DNA of 64,000 bases from UKL13-2 sp044229235 (GTDB lineage: Bacteria > Pseudomonadota > Gammaproteobacteria > Burkholderiales > Usitatibacteraceae): assembly GCA_044229235.1 (NCBI GenBank), contig JBGATH010000018.1, positions 16,081 through 80,080 of the forward strand. Direction: 5' to 3'. The notes beneath the pieces were generated by a model. The model did not search any database. It worked only from the letters and a program-made list of their open reading frames with translations, and was not told where the DNA came from. The translations under genes were made by a program, and so were the position numbers. This document shows positions 26,812-35,748 of the stretch, piece by piece. Position 1 is the first letter of the stretch, and every line of letters begins with the position of its first letter.

Positions 26812-28608
26812 CTATCCAAGCCCCATGTCACGTGCACGGCGCATCATTTCGTCACGGCTTGCGGTCGCAGCCGCTTCCGCTCGGAGGCGCAACAGCGCTT
26901 CGTCAAATTCAGCATCCACGTTGAATTCGGGGCGCTCCGCATCAAAATCCCTGAGAAGTGGATGTGAAGCTGCCCGATCGACTTCGGCAGCATCGGCAGA
27001 ATCGCGAAAATGTTCGATGACCTGCGCCGGCGTCACTTCAAAGTCGTGATCCCGGATAAATGCGGCAACCCGTGCCGCCGTGCCTGTAGCAGACAGGTCA
27101 TCGGCGTCGGCCTCGACGTCGAATCGCCCGGCCAATGCGGGCTTGAGCAGCATCCGCGCTATCAGCTGTGCGCAAAGTCCGGCGGGTGCGCTCTTGTAGC
27201 GCGGCGCCGGCTCACCCCAATCCTTGCGGGGAAACCGGTTGCTTCCGCCGCCAGCCTGAGGCGCGGACCCCCGGCGCTGCGCTGCTTCGCCCGACGGGCG
27301 GGCATCGCCGGAATTTCCTGACGGAATGGCGGTAACCGGCATCAAGCGCTGGATTTCTACTACGCCCAAACCGACCAGATCAGCCAGCTTTCGCTGCAAC
27401 ATGATCGCCATCGCCGGCGCCGTGATTTGTGAAAGCAACGGCTTGGCGATCATCAGCAGGCGCGAGCGTCCTTCCTCGCTTGATAGATCAACTTTCGAAC
27501 ACGGCTCATCGAACAGGAAGGCCGAGAGCGGTTTGGCCGTCTTGAGCGCGGTCAGGAATGCCTCTTTCCCAAGGCGGCGCACGAAGGTATCGGGGTCGTC
27601 TTCCTCGGGCAGGAACAGGAATCGAATGTCCTTGCCATCCATCACCACGGGCAGCGACTGTTCCAGGGCGCGCCAGGCCGCCTTGCGGCCCGCCTTGTCA
27701 CCGTCAAAGCAGAAGACCAGGTTGTCGGCCATTCGCAGCAGTTTCTGCACGTGTGTCGGGGTGGTGGCCGTGCCCAGCGTAGCCACAGCGTTTTCGACGC
27801 CGTTCTGCGCGAGCGCGACAACATCCATGTATCCCTCGACAACGATCGCGGTTTGCAGGTCGCGGATCGCCCTGCGCGCCTGAAACAGCCCGTACAACTC
27901 GCGGCCCTTCTCAAACAGTGGCGTTTCGGGGGAATTGAGGTACTTCGGCTCGCCGGCGCCGAGGACACGCCCGCCGAAACCGATGACATTGCCCCGGGCA
28001 TCGTGAATCGGAAACATGATCCGGTCGCGAAACCGGTCATAGCGCTTGCCTTCATCATTGTCTATGACGAGGCCACATTCACCCAGCGCACTGGCGGTGT
28101 AGTCGTCGACCGCCTCCTTGAGGCCTTGCCAATCATCTGGCGCGTAGCCGAGCGCGAATTTTGAGGCGATCTCGCCGGTCAGGCCACGTCCTTTGAGGTA
28201 ATCGATGGCCGTCTGGCTTTGCTTGAGGCGTCGGCGGTAGAAATTCATGGCTGCGGTCATGATTTCGCCCAGACTGGCGGCCTGCTGCGCCCGCTCAACC
28301 GATTCCTCGCGATTCGCCTCGACAGGCATCGTCATGCCTACGCCGTCGGCGAGTTCGCGCACGGCGTCGCGAAAACCCATCCCCGAATACTCCATGAGGA
28401 AGGAGATTGCGCTGCCGTGCACGCCGCAGCCGAAGCAGTGGTAGAACTGCTTGGTGGGCGAAACCGAAAAACTCGGCGTCTTCTCGTTGTGGAAGGGACA
28501 GCACGCCGAATAATTCTGACCAGCTTTCTTCAGCTTGACGTGCTTGTCGATTACATCAACGATATCGACGCGGCCCAACAACTGCTGAATGAAGTCCGGC
28601 GGGATCAT
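26812..28608 (-). CDS. dnaG: DNA primase
   Basis: Synthesises RNA primers at the replication fork. The 598-residue protein has the N-terminal CHC2 zinc ribbon (Cys37, His40, Cys58, Cys61 in CCPFHNEKTPSF and YHCFGCG), the primase catalytic core, and a TOPRIM domain with VVEGYMDVVALAQNG and the metal-binding FCFDGDKAGRKAAWRA. After a low-complexity Gly/Ser/Arg linker (about residues 425-460) a C-terminal helicase-binding domain follows. The ATG at 28608 gives MIPPDFIQQLLGRVDIVDVI, the standard N-terminus. It lies between yqeY and rpoD. Confidence 0.97.
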   Translation of the reverse strand: MIPPDFIQQLLGRVDIVDVIDKHVKLKKAGQNYSACCPFHNEKTPSFSVSPTKQFYHCFGCGVHGSAISFLMEYSGMGFRDAVRELADGVGMTMPVEANREESVERAQQAASLGEIMTAAMNFYRRRLKQSQTAIDYLKGRGLTGEIASKFALGYAPDDWQGLKEAVDDYTASALGECGLVIDNDEGKRYDRFRDRIMFPIHDARGNVIGFGGRVLGAGEPKYLNSPETPLFEKGRELYGLFQARRAIRDLQTAIVVEGYMDVVALAQNGVENAVATLGTATTPTHVQKLLRMADNLVFCFDGDKAGRKAAWRALEQSLPVVMDGKDIRFLFLPEEDDPDTFVRRLGKEAFLTALKTAKPLSAFLFDEPCSKVDLSSEEGRSRLLMIAKPLLSQITAPAMAIMLQRKLADLVGLGVVEIQRLMPVTAIPSGNSGDARPSGEAAQRRGSAPQAGGGSNRFPRKDWGEPAPRYKSAPAGLCAQLIARMLLKPALAGRFDVEADADDLSATGTAARVAAFIRDHDFEVTPAQVIEHFRDSADAAEVDRAASHPLLRDFDAERPEFNVDAEFDEALLRLRAEAAATASRDEMMRRARDMGLG

Positions 28609-28666
28609 GGCTTGCGGATTATACGGCGCTGAAAAAAATGCAGTCTCGTTGCGTGGATGAATTGGT

Positions 28667-29110
28667 TCAGCCGAGTCGTGACTTGATGGTTGCCGACAGT
28701 TTGCCCATGTCTGCGCGGCCTGCGACCTTCGGCCGGAGCGCGCTCATTACTTTCCCCATGTCCTTTGCCGACAGTGCGCCCGTTTCGGCAATGACGGCAT
28801 CGATGATTGCGGTCAGTTCGGTCTCGGTGAGTTGCGCAGGCATGTAGGCGGAAAGGATCGCCACTTCATATTCTTCCCTGGCAACCAGATCAGGGCGATT
28901 CCCCGCCTTGTATTGCTCGATCGAGTCTTTGCGCTGTTTCAGCATTTTGTCGATGATCGCCAGAATCATGTCGTCGCTGAGTTCAACACGCTCGTCCACT
29001 TCCTTTTGTTTGAGCGCTGCCTGCAGCAGGCGTATGGCCCCCAGCTTTTCTGTTTCGCGCGCTTTCATCGCCGCCTTCATGTCGTCGTTGATACTCTGGC
29101 GCAGTGTCAT
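28667..29110 (-). CDS. yqeY: GatB/YqeY domain protein
   Basis: A 147-residue protein of the YqeY family, homologous to the C-terminal tRNA-binding domain of the GatB amidotransferase subunit. Its cellular role is not settled. Typical features are the start MTLRQSINDDMKAAMKARE, the LGAIRLLQAALKQKEVDER helix, EYEVAILSAYMPAQL, and a C-terminal KDMGKVMSALRPKVAGRADM. I chose the ATG at 29110 (GGAGA 8 bases upstream) over a TTG at 29125. It sits between rpsU and dnaG, its usual place in this operon. Confidence 0.92.
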   Translation of the reverse strand: MTLRQSINDDMKAAMKARETEKLGAIRLLQAALKQKEVDERVELSDDMILAIIDKMLKQRKDSIEQYKAGNRPDLVAREEYEVAILSAYMPAQLTETELTAIIDAVIAETGALSAKDMGKVMSALRPKVAGRADMGKLSATIKSRLG

Positions 29111-29126
29111 TTGTCTGTTCTCCAAA

Positions 29127-29161
29127 AAGAAAAAAGGCAGGAGACGGTTGCCTCCTGCCTT
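29127..29161 (-). terminator. Hairpin terminator or attenuator after rpsU
   Basis: Stem AAGGCAGGAG / CTCCTGCCTT with an 8-base loop; the minus strand continues into a run of T interrupted by one C. It lies 24 bp past the rpsU stop and just before yqeY. It probably attenuates read-through, making rpsU more abundant than dnaG and rpoD transcripts. Confidence 0.85.
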
Positions 29162-29184
29162 GAAAATTCGATTCTTGTGGTCTG

Positions 29185-29397
29185 CTAGTACAGCTTTGGC
29201 GGCAACATCTGGCTGCGCAGGCGCTTGAAGCGGCGCTTTACGGCCGCAGCGTGCTTGCGTTTGCGTTCGGCGGTCGGCTTTTCGTAGAACTCGCGTGCGC
29301 GCAGTTCGGTGAGGAGGCCGGTCTTTTCGACAGCGCGTTTGAAGCGACGCAGGGCGACGTCAAACGGCTCATTTTCTTTCAAACGAATCAATGGCAT
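29185..29397 (-). CDS. rpsU: 30S ribosomal protein bS21
   Basis: A 70-residue basic protein of the small ribosomal subunit that helps initiation on mRNA. The family pattern is complete: MPLIRLKENEPFDVALRRFK, GLLTELRAREFYEKPT, and the arginine/lysine-rich tail KRRFKRLRSQM. It is the first gene of the rpsU-yqeY-dnaG-rpoD series, with its own promoter upstream and a terminator or attenuator directly after it. It is divergent from tsaD, another conserved arrangement. Confidence 0.97.
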   Translation of the reverse strand: MPLIRLKENEPFDVALRRFKRAVEKTGLLTELRAREFYEKPTAERKRKHAAAVKRRFKRLRSQMLPPKLY

Positions 29398-29475
29398 TTC
29401 TACAACCTTTCTTTCTAGTTATGCCCGCCCGACTTCCTGGGAAGATCGTGGGTCTGAAGCTGCAAACAAAAATGT

Positions 29476-29527
29476 CTGTTTTGCGAAAACAGCCCAATAT
29501 AATAACGACTTATCAACATTTTGCCAA
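29476..29527 (-). promoter_or_regulatory. rpsU promoter with 5'-terminal stem-loop
   Basis: On the minus strand TTGGCA (29522-29527), 17 bp, TATTAT (29499-29504): one mismatch in each box. Transcription should start near 29492, exactly where the inverted repeat CTGTTTT / AAAACAG (29476-29492, loop of 3) begins, so the mRNA would open with a stem-loop. A plus-strand TATAAT at 29498-29503 overlaps and may serve tsaD. Confidence 0.6.
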
Positions 29528-29565
29528 GCCGGCACCTTCGTCCGCGTTCGGCCGGCCCTGTGCAA

Positions 29566-30597
29566 ATGATCATTCTCGGCATCGAATCATCCTGTGACGA
29601 AACCGGTGTCGCGCTCTACGACACCGAACGGGGACTGCTTTCCCACCAGCTGCATTCCCAGGTCGCGATGCATGCTGCCTACGGCGGCGTCGTCCCAGAG
29701 CTCGCCTCACGAGACCACGTCCAAAGGCTGATGCCTTTAATTGAAGACGTTTTGCATGAGAGCGTATGCTCACTTTCTGTGGTGGATGCGATCGCGGTTA
29801 CGGAGGGCCCCGGGCTCGGGGGTGCCTTGCTGGTCGGCCGATCCGTCGCCGCAGGCCTCGGCCTTGCGCTAAACAGGCCTGTCATTGGCATTCACCATCT
29901 AGAGGGTCACTTGCTGTCGCCACTTCTGTCCAAACCAAGGCCGGACTTCCCCTTTGTGGCGTTGCTGGTTTCGGGGGGACATACCCAACTCATGGCAGTG
30001 CGGGCAGTAGGGCAGTATGAGTTGCTGGGCGAAACGCTCGATGACGCTGCCGGCGAGGCGTTTGACAAGACAGCAACTCTGCTTGGCCTCGCTTATCCGG
30101 GCGGGCCTGCACTAAGCAGGCTCGCCGAAACGGGCGACGCCAGCAAGTTCTCGCTGCCCAAGCCGATGATCAACAGCGGTGACCTTGACTTCAGTTTCAG
30201 CGGACTGAAGACCGCGGTGATGAACGAGGCCACCAAGTTGGCTGCGGCCGGTAAGGACAAAACCCGAACGCGCGCCGATCTGGCGGCCGCCTTCGAGGTG
30301 TCGGTTGTGGCGGTGCTGGTCAGCAAATGCATGCGTGCGCTTTCCACGGCCGGCATGTCACGGCTCGTGGTTTCCGGCGGCGTCGGCGCAAATTCCCGTT
30401 TGCGTCGCGAACTTGCCGTTGCCGCCGGCAAAAAACGCGCAGAAGTATTTTTCCCGCCACTACAACTTTGCACCGACAATGGCGCCATGATCGCTTTTGC
30501 TGCCGCGCTCAGATTGGGCGCAAATCCGGGTGCCGCCGAAACGCGGCCTGGGTTCGGCGTACGGCCGCGCTGGCCGCTGGCCGACGTTTCCGCCTGA
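29566..30597 (+). CDS. tsaD: tRNA N6-adenosine threonylcarbamoyltransferase
   Basis: The catalytic subunit of the complex that makes t6A37 on tRNAs reading ANN codons; it works with TsaB, TsaC and TsaE in the cytoplasm. The 343-residue protein has the ASKHA fold signature ESSCDETGVALY, the metal-binding IHHLEGH, and SGGHTQLM. The FDKTA stretch and a late VSGGVGANSRLR are also typical. The ATG at 29566 (MIILGIESSCDETG) is the family start; an upstream in-frame ATG at 29521 adds 15 residues with no support. It is divergent from rpsU. Confidence 0.96.
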   Translation: MIILGIESSCDETGVALYDTERGLLSHQLHSQVAMHAAYGGVVPELASRDHVQRLMPLIEDVLHESVCSLSVVDAIAVTEGPGLGGALLVGRSVAAGLGLALNRPVIGIHHLEGHLLSPLLSKPRPDFPFVALLVSGGHTQLMAVRAVGQYELLGETLDDAAGEAFDKTATLLGLAYPGGPALSRLAETGDASKFSLPKPMINSGDLDFSFSGLKTAVMNEATKLAAAGKDKTRTRADLAAAFEVSVVAVLVSKCMRALSTAGMSRLVVSGGVGANSRLRRELAVAAGKKRAEVFFPPLQLCTDNGAMIAFAAALRLGANPGAAETRPGFGVRPRWPLADVSA

Positions 30598-30629
30598 CCT
30601 GGGGGCTGGTGTGGTGCGGGCGCCCGCGA

Positions 30630-31166
30630 CTACTTGCCGTCGCCGCCGCGCCGCAGGTTTTCCTCGGTAACCTCGGCGCGGGTCTGCGCTTTGCGCACGG
30701 CATCTTCCAGCGTGGCAATTCGCTCGTAGTACGATTGTTTGCGAACAATGGTGTTGGTGCCGGTTGGATTGCCCTTGGCGTCTCTGCCGACCACGATCTG
30801 CCGCTCATCATCCCTGGGCTCGCGACCATCCGCGAGGTCCTTGCGGGCCTTTTCCAGTTCCGCCTTGGCCGTTTCCCAAAGTTTGCGAAGGCTCTCGCGT
30901 TGTTTTTCCGCTTCCGATGCCCCGGGTTTTGCATCTTCCGCCTTGGCTGTGGCCGCCGGCTTGGCGCGCGGCGCATCGATGATGTTCGCGGACGGATTGG
31001 TCGTAACCGGTTCGGCCTTTTCCCCCGTTTTCGGAGCGCGGTCCGAGTACGTTACCTTGCCGTCCTTGTCGGTGTATTTCCACAGGGTCTGGGCTGCCGC
31101 CGGGGCGATCGCCAGAGAAACGAACGCGACCAGGGCAACCGTGCAAAATGCTTCAGGCAACTTCAT
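30630..31166 (-). CDS. Exported DUF4124-domain protein
   Basis: A 178-residue protein with an N-terminal signal peptide (MKLPEAFCTVALVAFVSLAI, then APAAAQ). The short DUF4124 domain follows at once: TLWKYTDKDGKVTYSDRAPK. The rest is charged and probably helical or coiled-coil (about residues 80-170), ending in a glutamate/arginine-rich helix. The function of DUF4124 proteins is unknown; they are frequent in beta- and gammaproteobacterial envelopes. The ATG at 31166 overlaps the end of the moeB-like gene by 14 bp, so it is the last gene of the gpmA operon. Longer in-frame starts would bury the signal peptide. Confidence 0.8.
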   Translation of the reverse strand: MKLPEAFCTVALVAFVSLAIAPAAAQTLWKYTDKDGKVTYSDRAPKTGEKAEPVTTNPSANIIDAPRAKPAATAKAEDAKPGASEAEKQRESLRKLWETAKAELEKARKDLADGREPRDDERQIVVGRDAKGNPTGTNTIVRKQSYYERIATLEDAVRKAQTRAEVTEENLRRGGDGK

Positions 31167-31938
31167 GGGCCATCTCCTTTTGTTCGCGGGAACCTGGCGC
31201 GGCACATACCGTGCATCGTTCGTCTCTGGCATAGCGCACCGTCTGCCATTCCATGCTTCGGGCATCAAGCATCATCAACCGCCCGAGCAACGCGGTACCC
31301 GTATTGGTCAGCAGGTGAATTGCCTCGGCAGCCTGCATGGCTCCAATGATACCAACCAGCGGGGCGAAGACGCCCATCACCGCGCAGCGCTCTTCTTCTG
31401 CATCGGCCGCGTCTGGAAACAGGCAGTGATAGCAGGCTGTCCCGGGCTGGCGAAAATCAAAGCTGGTGATTTGCCCGTCGAAGCGGATCGCCGCACCCGA
31501 CACCAACGGCGTTCGGCGAGCAAAACACGCACGATTCACGGCATGGCGGGTCGCAAAGTTGTCCGAGCAGTCCAGCACTACATCGGCATCGGCTACGTAC
31601 TCCGGAAGATCCTGTTCAAGACGCTGACCGACCGGCTCGATCGTGATGGATGAATTGATGCGCCGCAGGGTGCGCGCGGCGGATGCGGCCTTGTTGGTGC
31701 CAATCGCATCCTCGCCATGGACGATCTGGCGCTGCAGATTGGTCAAATCGACATTGTCGCCGTCTGCGATAACGATGCGTCCCACGCCGGCAGACGCAAG
31801 ATAGGGCAATGCTGCCGAGCCAAGACCCCCTGCACCGATAACGAGCGCCCGAGATGCGCAAAGTTGTTCCTGCGCCTCCGTGCCAAACTCGTTTAACAGA
31901 ATGTGCCGGCTGTACCGGAGCAGCGTTTGGTCGTCCAT
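31153..31938 (-). CDS. moeB: ThiF/MoeB/HesA-family adenylyltransferase
   Basis: A 261-residue E1-like enzyme that adenylates the C-terminal glycine of a ubiquitin-like sulphur carrier (MoaD for molybdopterin, ThiS for thiazole). It has the nucleotide-binding VIGAGGLGSAALPYLA, the LTNLQRQIVH segment, DCSDNFATRHAVN, and two zinc-binding CxxC pairs (CYHC and CTVC). The ATG at 31938 (MDDQTLLRYSRHILLNEFG) is the standard start; the upstream extension is antisense-like noise over ctpA. Naming it moeB rather than thiF rests on the usual gpmA-envC-ctpA-moeB order; neither moaD nor thiS is near. Confidence 0.85.
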   Translation of the reverse strand: MDDQTLLRYSRHILLNEFGTEAQEQLCASRALVIGAGGLGSAALPYLASAGVGRIVIADGDNVDLTNLQRQIVHGEDAIGTNKAASAARTLRRINSSITIEPVGQRLEQDLPEYVADADVVLDCSDNFATRHAVNRACFARRTPLVSGAAIRFDGQITSFDFRQPGTACYHCLFPDAADAEEERCAVMGVFAPLVGIIGAMQAAEAIHLLTNTGTALLGRLMMLDARSMEWQTVRYARDERCTVCAAPGSREQKEMAHEVA

Positions 31939-32008
31939 GGGCCTGTTTTGCGCACAGTAGCTGGCGCTGGCGGCATATGCTAGCGCCAGCGGCCGAAGGC
32001 GAGGCAAC

Positions 32009-33574
32009 CTACTTTCTGCTGTCGATTGCCTTCGGAACAGCTTTGGTCGCCGGGCCTGTGGCCGCGGCCAACAGCGCCTGCGGATTCGATGCAACCGGCA
32101 GGCCTTTCAACTGGTTGAGCGCCTGCTGGAGCACGAAGTCGATCGGCTTGCCGTCCGCGCCATTGATCGGCGTGTATTCCACCGGTTTGGCCTCAGGCGC
32201 TGCGGGCTTGTTCACCAGCGACGCCGTGCCGGCCACTTTGGCGTCTTTTCCAGGCACAGCCTTTGCCGCCTTGTCGTCGGGCAGTGCGGGCAGGTCCGGC
32301 TTGGTCTCCAACTTCGCCTTGAGCGCCTCAGCCGCCTTCTTTTCATCCTCGCCGACCAGGTGGCGCTCGAGATCCGCCTCGCGCATGGCCATGCGTTGCG
32401 TGCCGTCATCCACCGCAATGTCCGGTTCGATACCCTTGGCTTGGATTGAGCGGCCGTTAGGCGTGTAATAGCGCGCCGTGGTGAGTTTGATCGCACTGCT
32501 GTTGCCCGGGAGTGGCAGGATGGTTTGCACCGATCCCTTGCCAAAAGTCTGCGAGCCCATGACACTGGCCCGCTTGTGGTCCTGCAATGCGCCCGCGACG
32601 ATTTCAGATGCGGAGGCGGTACCGTTGTTGACCAGTACGATCATTGGCACGGTCTTGATCGACGGTGGCAGCTTGGCAAGATAGTCTTCCCGACCCGGGT
32701 TGCGCAGGTAATTGTCCTTGCGCGCATGCAAGCGCATCTTGGCGTCCTGGATGCGGCCGTCGGTATACACCACCAACGCGTCTTTCGGCAGGAAGGCCGC
32801 CGAGACCGCCACGGCGGCGTTGAGCAATCCACCTGGATCGTTGCGCAGATCGAGCACCAGTCCCTTGAGGCCGCCGCCGTTCTGCTTGTAAACGTCGTTG
32901 ACGGCCCGCACCAGCTTTTCACCGGTGGCCTCCTCAAATTGGGTAAGCCGAATCACGCTGTAGCCCGGCTCCAGCGTGCGTGAGCGCACGCTCTGGATTT
33001 CGATCTTGGCGCGCCGCACATTGAACACCAATTCCTTGGCTTCCCCGCGCCGCAGGATCGTCAGCACGGCCTCGGTGCCGGCTTCGCCGCGCATGCGCTT
33101 CACCGCCTCGGTCAGGGACAGGCCGCGAAGGCTGGTTTCGTCCACCTTGATGATGAAATCGCCCGACTTTATTCCAGCCCGATAGGCGGGCGTGTCGTCA
33201 ATGGGGGAGATGACCTTGACGAAGCCATCTTCAACGCCAACTTCGATACCCAGGCCGCCAAACGAGCCAGTGGTTGTCGTCTGCATTTCCTTGTACGCAT
33301 CCGCGTCAAGGAACGCCGAATGCGGATCGAGGCCGGTCAACATGCCGTTAATGGCTTCCTTAATGAGCCGCTTGTCGTCCACCGGTTCCACATAATCGCT
33401 TTTGATGCGCCCGAACACCTCGGACAGCATCCGAACTTCCTCGATCGGCAGGTTAAGCGTGGTGCTTTGGCGTTCCGCAACCGCGGAAAAATTAAGGCTC
33501 AGCAGGACACCGGCGATTCCGCCCATGCCCACCAGTCCCGCTGCCTTCATCTTGTTGCTCAACGCGTTGCTCAT
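32009..33574 (-). CDS. ctpA: Carboxy-terminal processing peptidase (S41 family, CtpA-like)
   Basis: A periplasmic Ser/Lys-dyad protease of 521 residues that trims or degrades envelope proteins, often peptidoglycan hydrolases. The N-terminus has one uncleaved or signal-type hydrophobic segment (AAGLVGMGGIAGVLLSL). A PDZ domain follows (about residues 95-185, GIEVGVEDGFVKVISPIDD). The catalytic Ser lies in NNGTASASEIVAG and the Lys in GSQTFGKGSVQT. The C-terminal 120 residues are a lysine/alanine-rich extension. It lies 19 bp after the EnvC-like gene, suggesting joint control of murein hydrolysis. Confidence 0.93.
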   Translation of the reverse strand: MSNALSNKMKAAGLVGMGGIAGVLLSLNFSAVAERQSTTLNLPIEEVRMLSEVFGRIKSDYVEPVDDKRLIKEAINGMLTGLDPHSAFLDADAYKEMQTTTTGSFGGLGIEVGVEDGFVKVISPIDDTPAYRAGIKSGDFIIKVDETSLRGLSLTEAVKRMRGEAGTEAVLTILRRGEAKELVFNVRRAKIEIQSVRSRTLEPGYSVIRLTQFEEATGEKLVRAVNDVYKQNGGGLKGLVLDLRNDPGGLLNAAVAVSAAFLPKDALVVYTDGRIQDAKMRLHARKDNYLRNPGREDYLAKLPPSIKTVPMIVLVNNGTASASEIVAGALQDHKRASVMGSQTFGKGSVQTILPLPGNSSAIKLTTARYYTPNGRSIQAKGIEPDIAVDDGTQRMAMREADLERHLVGEDEKKAAEALKAKLETKPDLPALPDDKAAKAVPGKDAKVAGTASLVNKPAAPEAKPVEYTPINGADGKPIDFVLQQALNQLKGLPVASNPQALLAAATGPATKAVPKAIDSRK

Positions 33575-33593
33575 GCCTGCCTCATCTGATTCG

Positions 33594-34820
33594 CTATTTC
33601 GCCACCCATTTCATGGGATCGAACGGCTTTCCCTCGTGGCGCAGCTCAAAATATACACCCGATTCCGCCGCCCCACCCGACGCCCCGGCAGAGGCGACGG
33701 TCTCACCTCCACGAGTCGAATCGCCCACTTGTTTCAGCAAGCTTTCGTTGTTGCCGTAGACGCTCATGTAGCCGCTGCCGTGATCGATTACCAGCAAATT
33801 GCCATAACCCCTTACCCAGTCGGCAAACACCACCTGACCGTCGGCCACCGCCCTTACCGGGTTTCCGGCCTCGGTCTTGATCAAGAGGCCTTTCCACGTC
33901 ACGCCGCCTTCATCTCTTGGGCTGCCGAACCTGCCCTGGAGTTCCCCGCGCACCGGTAGTTTCAGTTTTCCTTTCAGCGCGGCAAATGCCTGGCCGGCCG
34001 CACTGGCATCCGCTGCTGCCTCTACGGCCTCACCCTTTCGCGGGATGTTCGCCCGATCTGCTTTGCGATCCTCACGATTGCGTGCAATCGCCTTAGCCAA
34101 CTGGTCAATCAATTTTGTGAGGCGGTCCTCGTCGCGTTTCAGGCGACCTATTTCCTTGCGGCTTTTTGTGATGTCGGCTTTGATCTTGGTGAAAAGTTTT
34201 TGCCGCGCCTGCCGCTCGGCCTGCAGTGCGGCCCGTGCTTTGCGCTGTTCGGCAGCATTCAAGTCCAGTTCCTGCTGCTTTGCGCGATTCGCCGCCTCAA
34301 GTTCGGCAAGGTCGGTGGCGTTGCGTTTCAGCGTGTTGATCAGCCCGGCGCGGGTGCGCGAAATGTAGCCGAAATACTGCATCTGGCGCTCAACTTCGGC
34401 TGCGTCCTTGCCTTCGAGAATCAAGCGCAGGGCATCGGTATTACCGTACATGTACTGGTGACGGATCAATCGATCCAGCAGTTCCTGTTGTCGTACCGTG
34501 TCATTTCGGTTGGCCTCGATTTTCCGGCGCAGATCCGCCAAGCCCTGAGCAAGCTGGGACTGCTCGCGTCCCAGCAACATCAGATTGCGATTGACCTCGC
34601 TGATGGATTTTTCCGAGGTTCGCAGTGCATCCGCCGCTTCGCTGCGCGACTCCTCGCTCTTGGCCAGGTCGCGCTGCAGGGAGTTGATACGCTGGCGAAG
34701 CTGGTCAAGATCAGATTTCTTGTCGGCGCTGGCCAGCAGGGGCAAGGCCAGCGCGGCCAAGAGCACCGCCGCCGCCACGCGCGAGGCATGCGGACGCGCG
34801 CGCCACCGGTGACCTGTCAC
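33594..34820 (-). CDS. envC: EnvC-like murein hydrolase activator (degenerate LytM domain)
   Basis: A 408-residue periplasmic protein: a signal peptide (AAAVLLAALALPLLASA), a long coiled coil (about residues 33-265) rich in Gln/Leu/Arg/Lys, then a LytM/M23 domain (about 285-408). In active M23 enzymes the zinc is held by HxxxD and HxH. Here the first histidine is replaced (GGVTWKGLLIKTE) and the later motif reads MSVYGNN, so it should bind no zinc. That is the state of EnvC, which activates amidases AmiA/AmiB at the division site rather than cutting itself. Its start overlaps the gpmA stop by 4 bp (ATGA). Confidence 0.9.
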   Translation of the reverse strand: MTGHRWRARPHASRVAAAVLLAALALPLLASADKKSDLDQLRQRINSLQRDLAKSEESRSEAADALRTSEKSISEVNRNLMLLGREQSQLAQGLADLRRKIEANRNDTVRQQELLDRLIRHQYMYGNTDALRLILEGKDAAEVERQMQYFGYISRTRAGLINTLKRNATDLAELEAANRAKQQELDLNAAEQRKARAALQAERQARQKLFTKIKADITKSRKEIGRLKRDEDRLTKLIDQLAKAIARNREDRKADRANIPRKGEAVEAAADASAAGQAFAALKGKLKLPVRGELQGRFGSPRDEGGVTWKGLLIKTEAGNPVRAVADGQVVFADWVRGYGNLLVIDHGSGYMSVYGNNESLLKQVGDSTRGGETVASAGASGGAAESGVYFELRHEGKPFDPMKWVAK

Positions 34821-35566
34821 GCCTTTGCGCGCCCCTGTGCGGCCACCGCGGCCTGCGACTGGGCAATGGCCTCGGCGTCGCCCAGGTAGTAATGGCGGAT
34901 TGGCACCAGATCATCGGTGAACTCGTACACCAGCGGCACTGCCGTGGGAATGTTCAGCCCGACGATATCTGCCTCCGAAACCTTGTCCAGGTGCTTGATC
35001 AGGGCGCGAAGGCTGTTGCCATGCGCAGCAATAATTACTTTCTTGCCCGCGCGGATTTGCGGTGCTATCTCAATTTGCCAATAAGGGACAACACGCTCAA
35101 CGGTGTCCTTCAGGCACTCGGTCAACGGCAGCTCTTCCGGCAGCAGCGCGGCATAGCGCGGGTCGCGTGAGGGATGCCGCTCGTCACCCGGCTCCAGCGC
35201 AGGCGGTGGAACGTCGTAGCTGCGGCGCCAGAGCAGCACCTGATGTTCGCCGAACTTGGCGGCGGTTTCCGCTTTGTTCAACCCCTGCAGCGCGCCGTAA
35301 TGGCGTTCATTGAGCCGCCAGTGCTTGATCACGGGCAGCCAGCGCCGGTCCAGTTCCTCCTGCGCGATCCATAGGGTGCGGATTGCCCGGGTCAGCAGCG
35401 AGGTGTAGGCGAGGTCAAAGTCGAAACCGCCTTCCTTGAGGGTTCGGCCGGCGCATCGTGCTTCCTCAACCCCCTTTTCCGTCAGGTCGACGTCCACCCA
35501 TCCGGTGAAACGGTTCTGGAGATTCCAGGCGCTTTCGCCATGGCGCATGAGTACGAGTGTTTTCAT
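34817..35566 (-). CDS. gpmA: 2,3-bisphosphoglycerate-dependent phosphoglycerate mutase
   Basis: Interconverts 3- and 2-phosphoglycerate in glycolysis and gluconeogenesis. The 249-residue protein begins MKTLVLMRHGESAWNLQNRF, with the phosphorylated histidine in RHG, and continues with TGWVDVDLTEKG, the ERHYGALQGLNKAE substrate loop and AAHGNSLRALIKHL near the C-terminus. It is the first gene of the operon gpmA-envC-ctpA-moeB-DUF4124 on the minus strand, and is divergent from the rhodanese-grxC-secB group. Confidence 0.97.
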   Translation of the reverse strand: MKTLVLMRHGESAWNLQNRFTGWVDVDLTEKGVEEARCAGRTLKEGGFDFDLAYTSLLTRAIRTLWIAQEELDRRWLPVIKHWRLNERHYGALQGLNKAETAAKFGEHQVLLWRRSYDVPPPALEPGDERHPSRDPRYAALLPEELPLTECLKDTVERVVPYWQIEIAPQIRAGKKVIIAAHGNSLRALIKHLDKVSEADIVGLNIPTAVPLVYEFTDDLVPIRHYYLGDAEAIAQSQAAVAAQGRAKA

Positions 35567-35617
35567 GATGTCTTCCGGGTTGGACTTGAATTTCGCGGCA
35601 GCTGCCCCGCACTTCCT

Positions 35618-35641
35618 GTTTCCGGAGAATTTCCCGGAAAC
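35618..35641. repeat. Inverted repeat between gpmA and the rhodanese gene
   Basis: A perfect 8-bp inverted repeat GTTTCCGG / CCGGAAAC with an 8-base AT-rich spacer, in the middle of the divergent promoter region. It has no T-run, so an operator is more likely than a terminator. No regulator can be assigned. Confidence 0.4.
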
Positions 35642-35748
35642 GGGGACTTCCCGGCAACTTGTTGGTAAAATATCAGGTTTTCAGCAGCTTGCAGTTGCCT
35701 ACAGCGGATTTTCGCTGCGCCGCACTGCAGCCAAGGTACAACATCTCA

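Noticed and set aside
33594..34820. Broken M23 peptidase
   Set aside because: The missing zinc ligands are the normal state of EnvC-type activators, and the coiled coil and operon place fit EnvC, so it is not a pseudogene.
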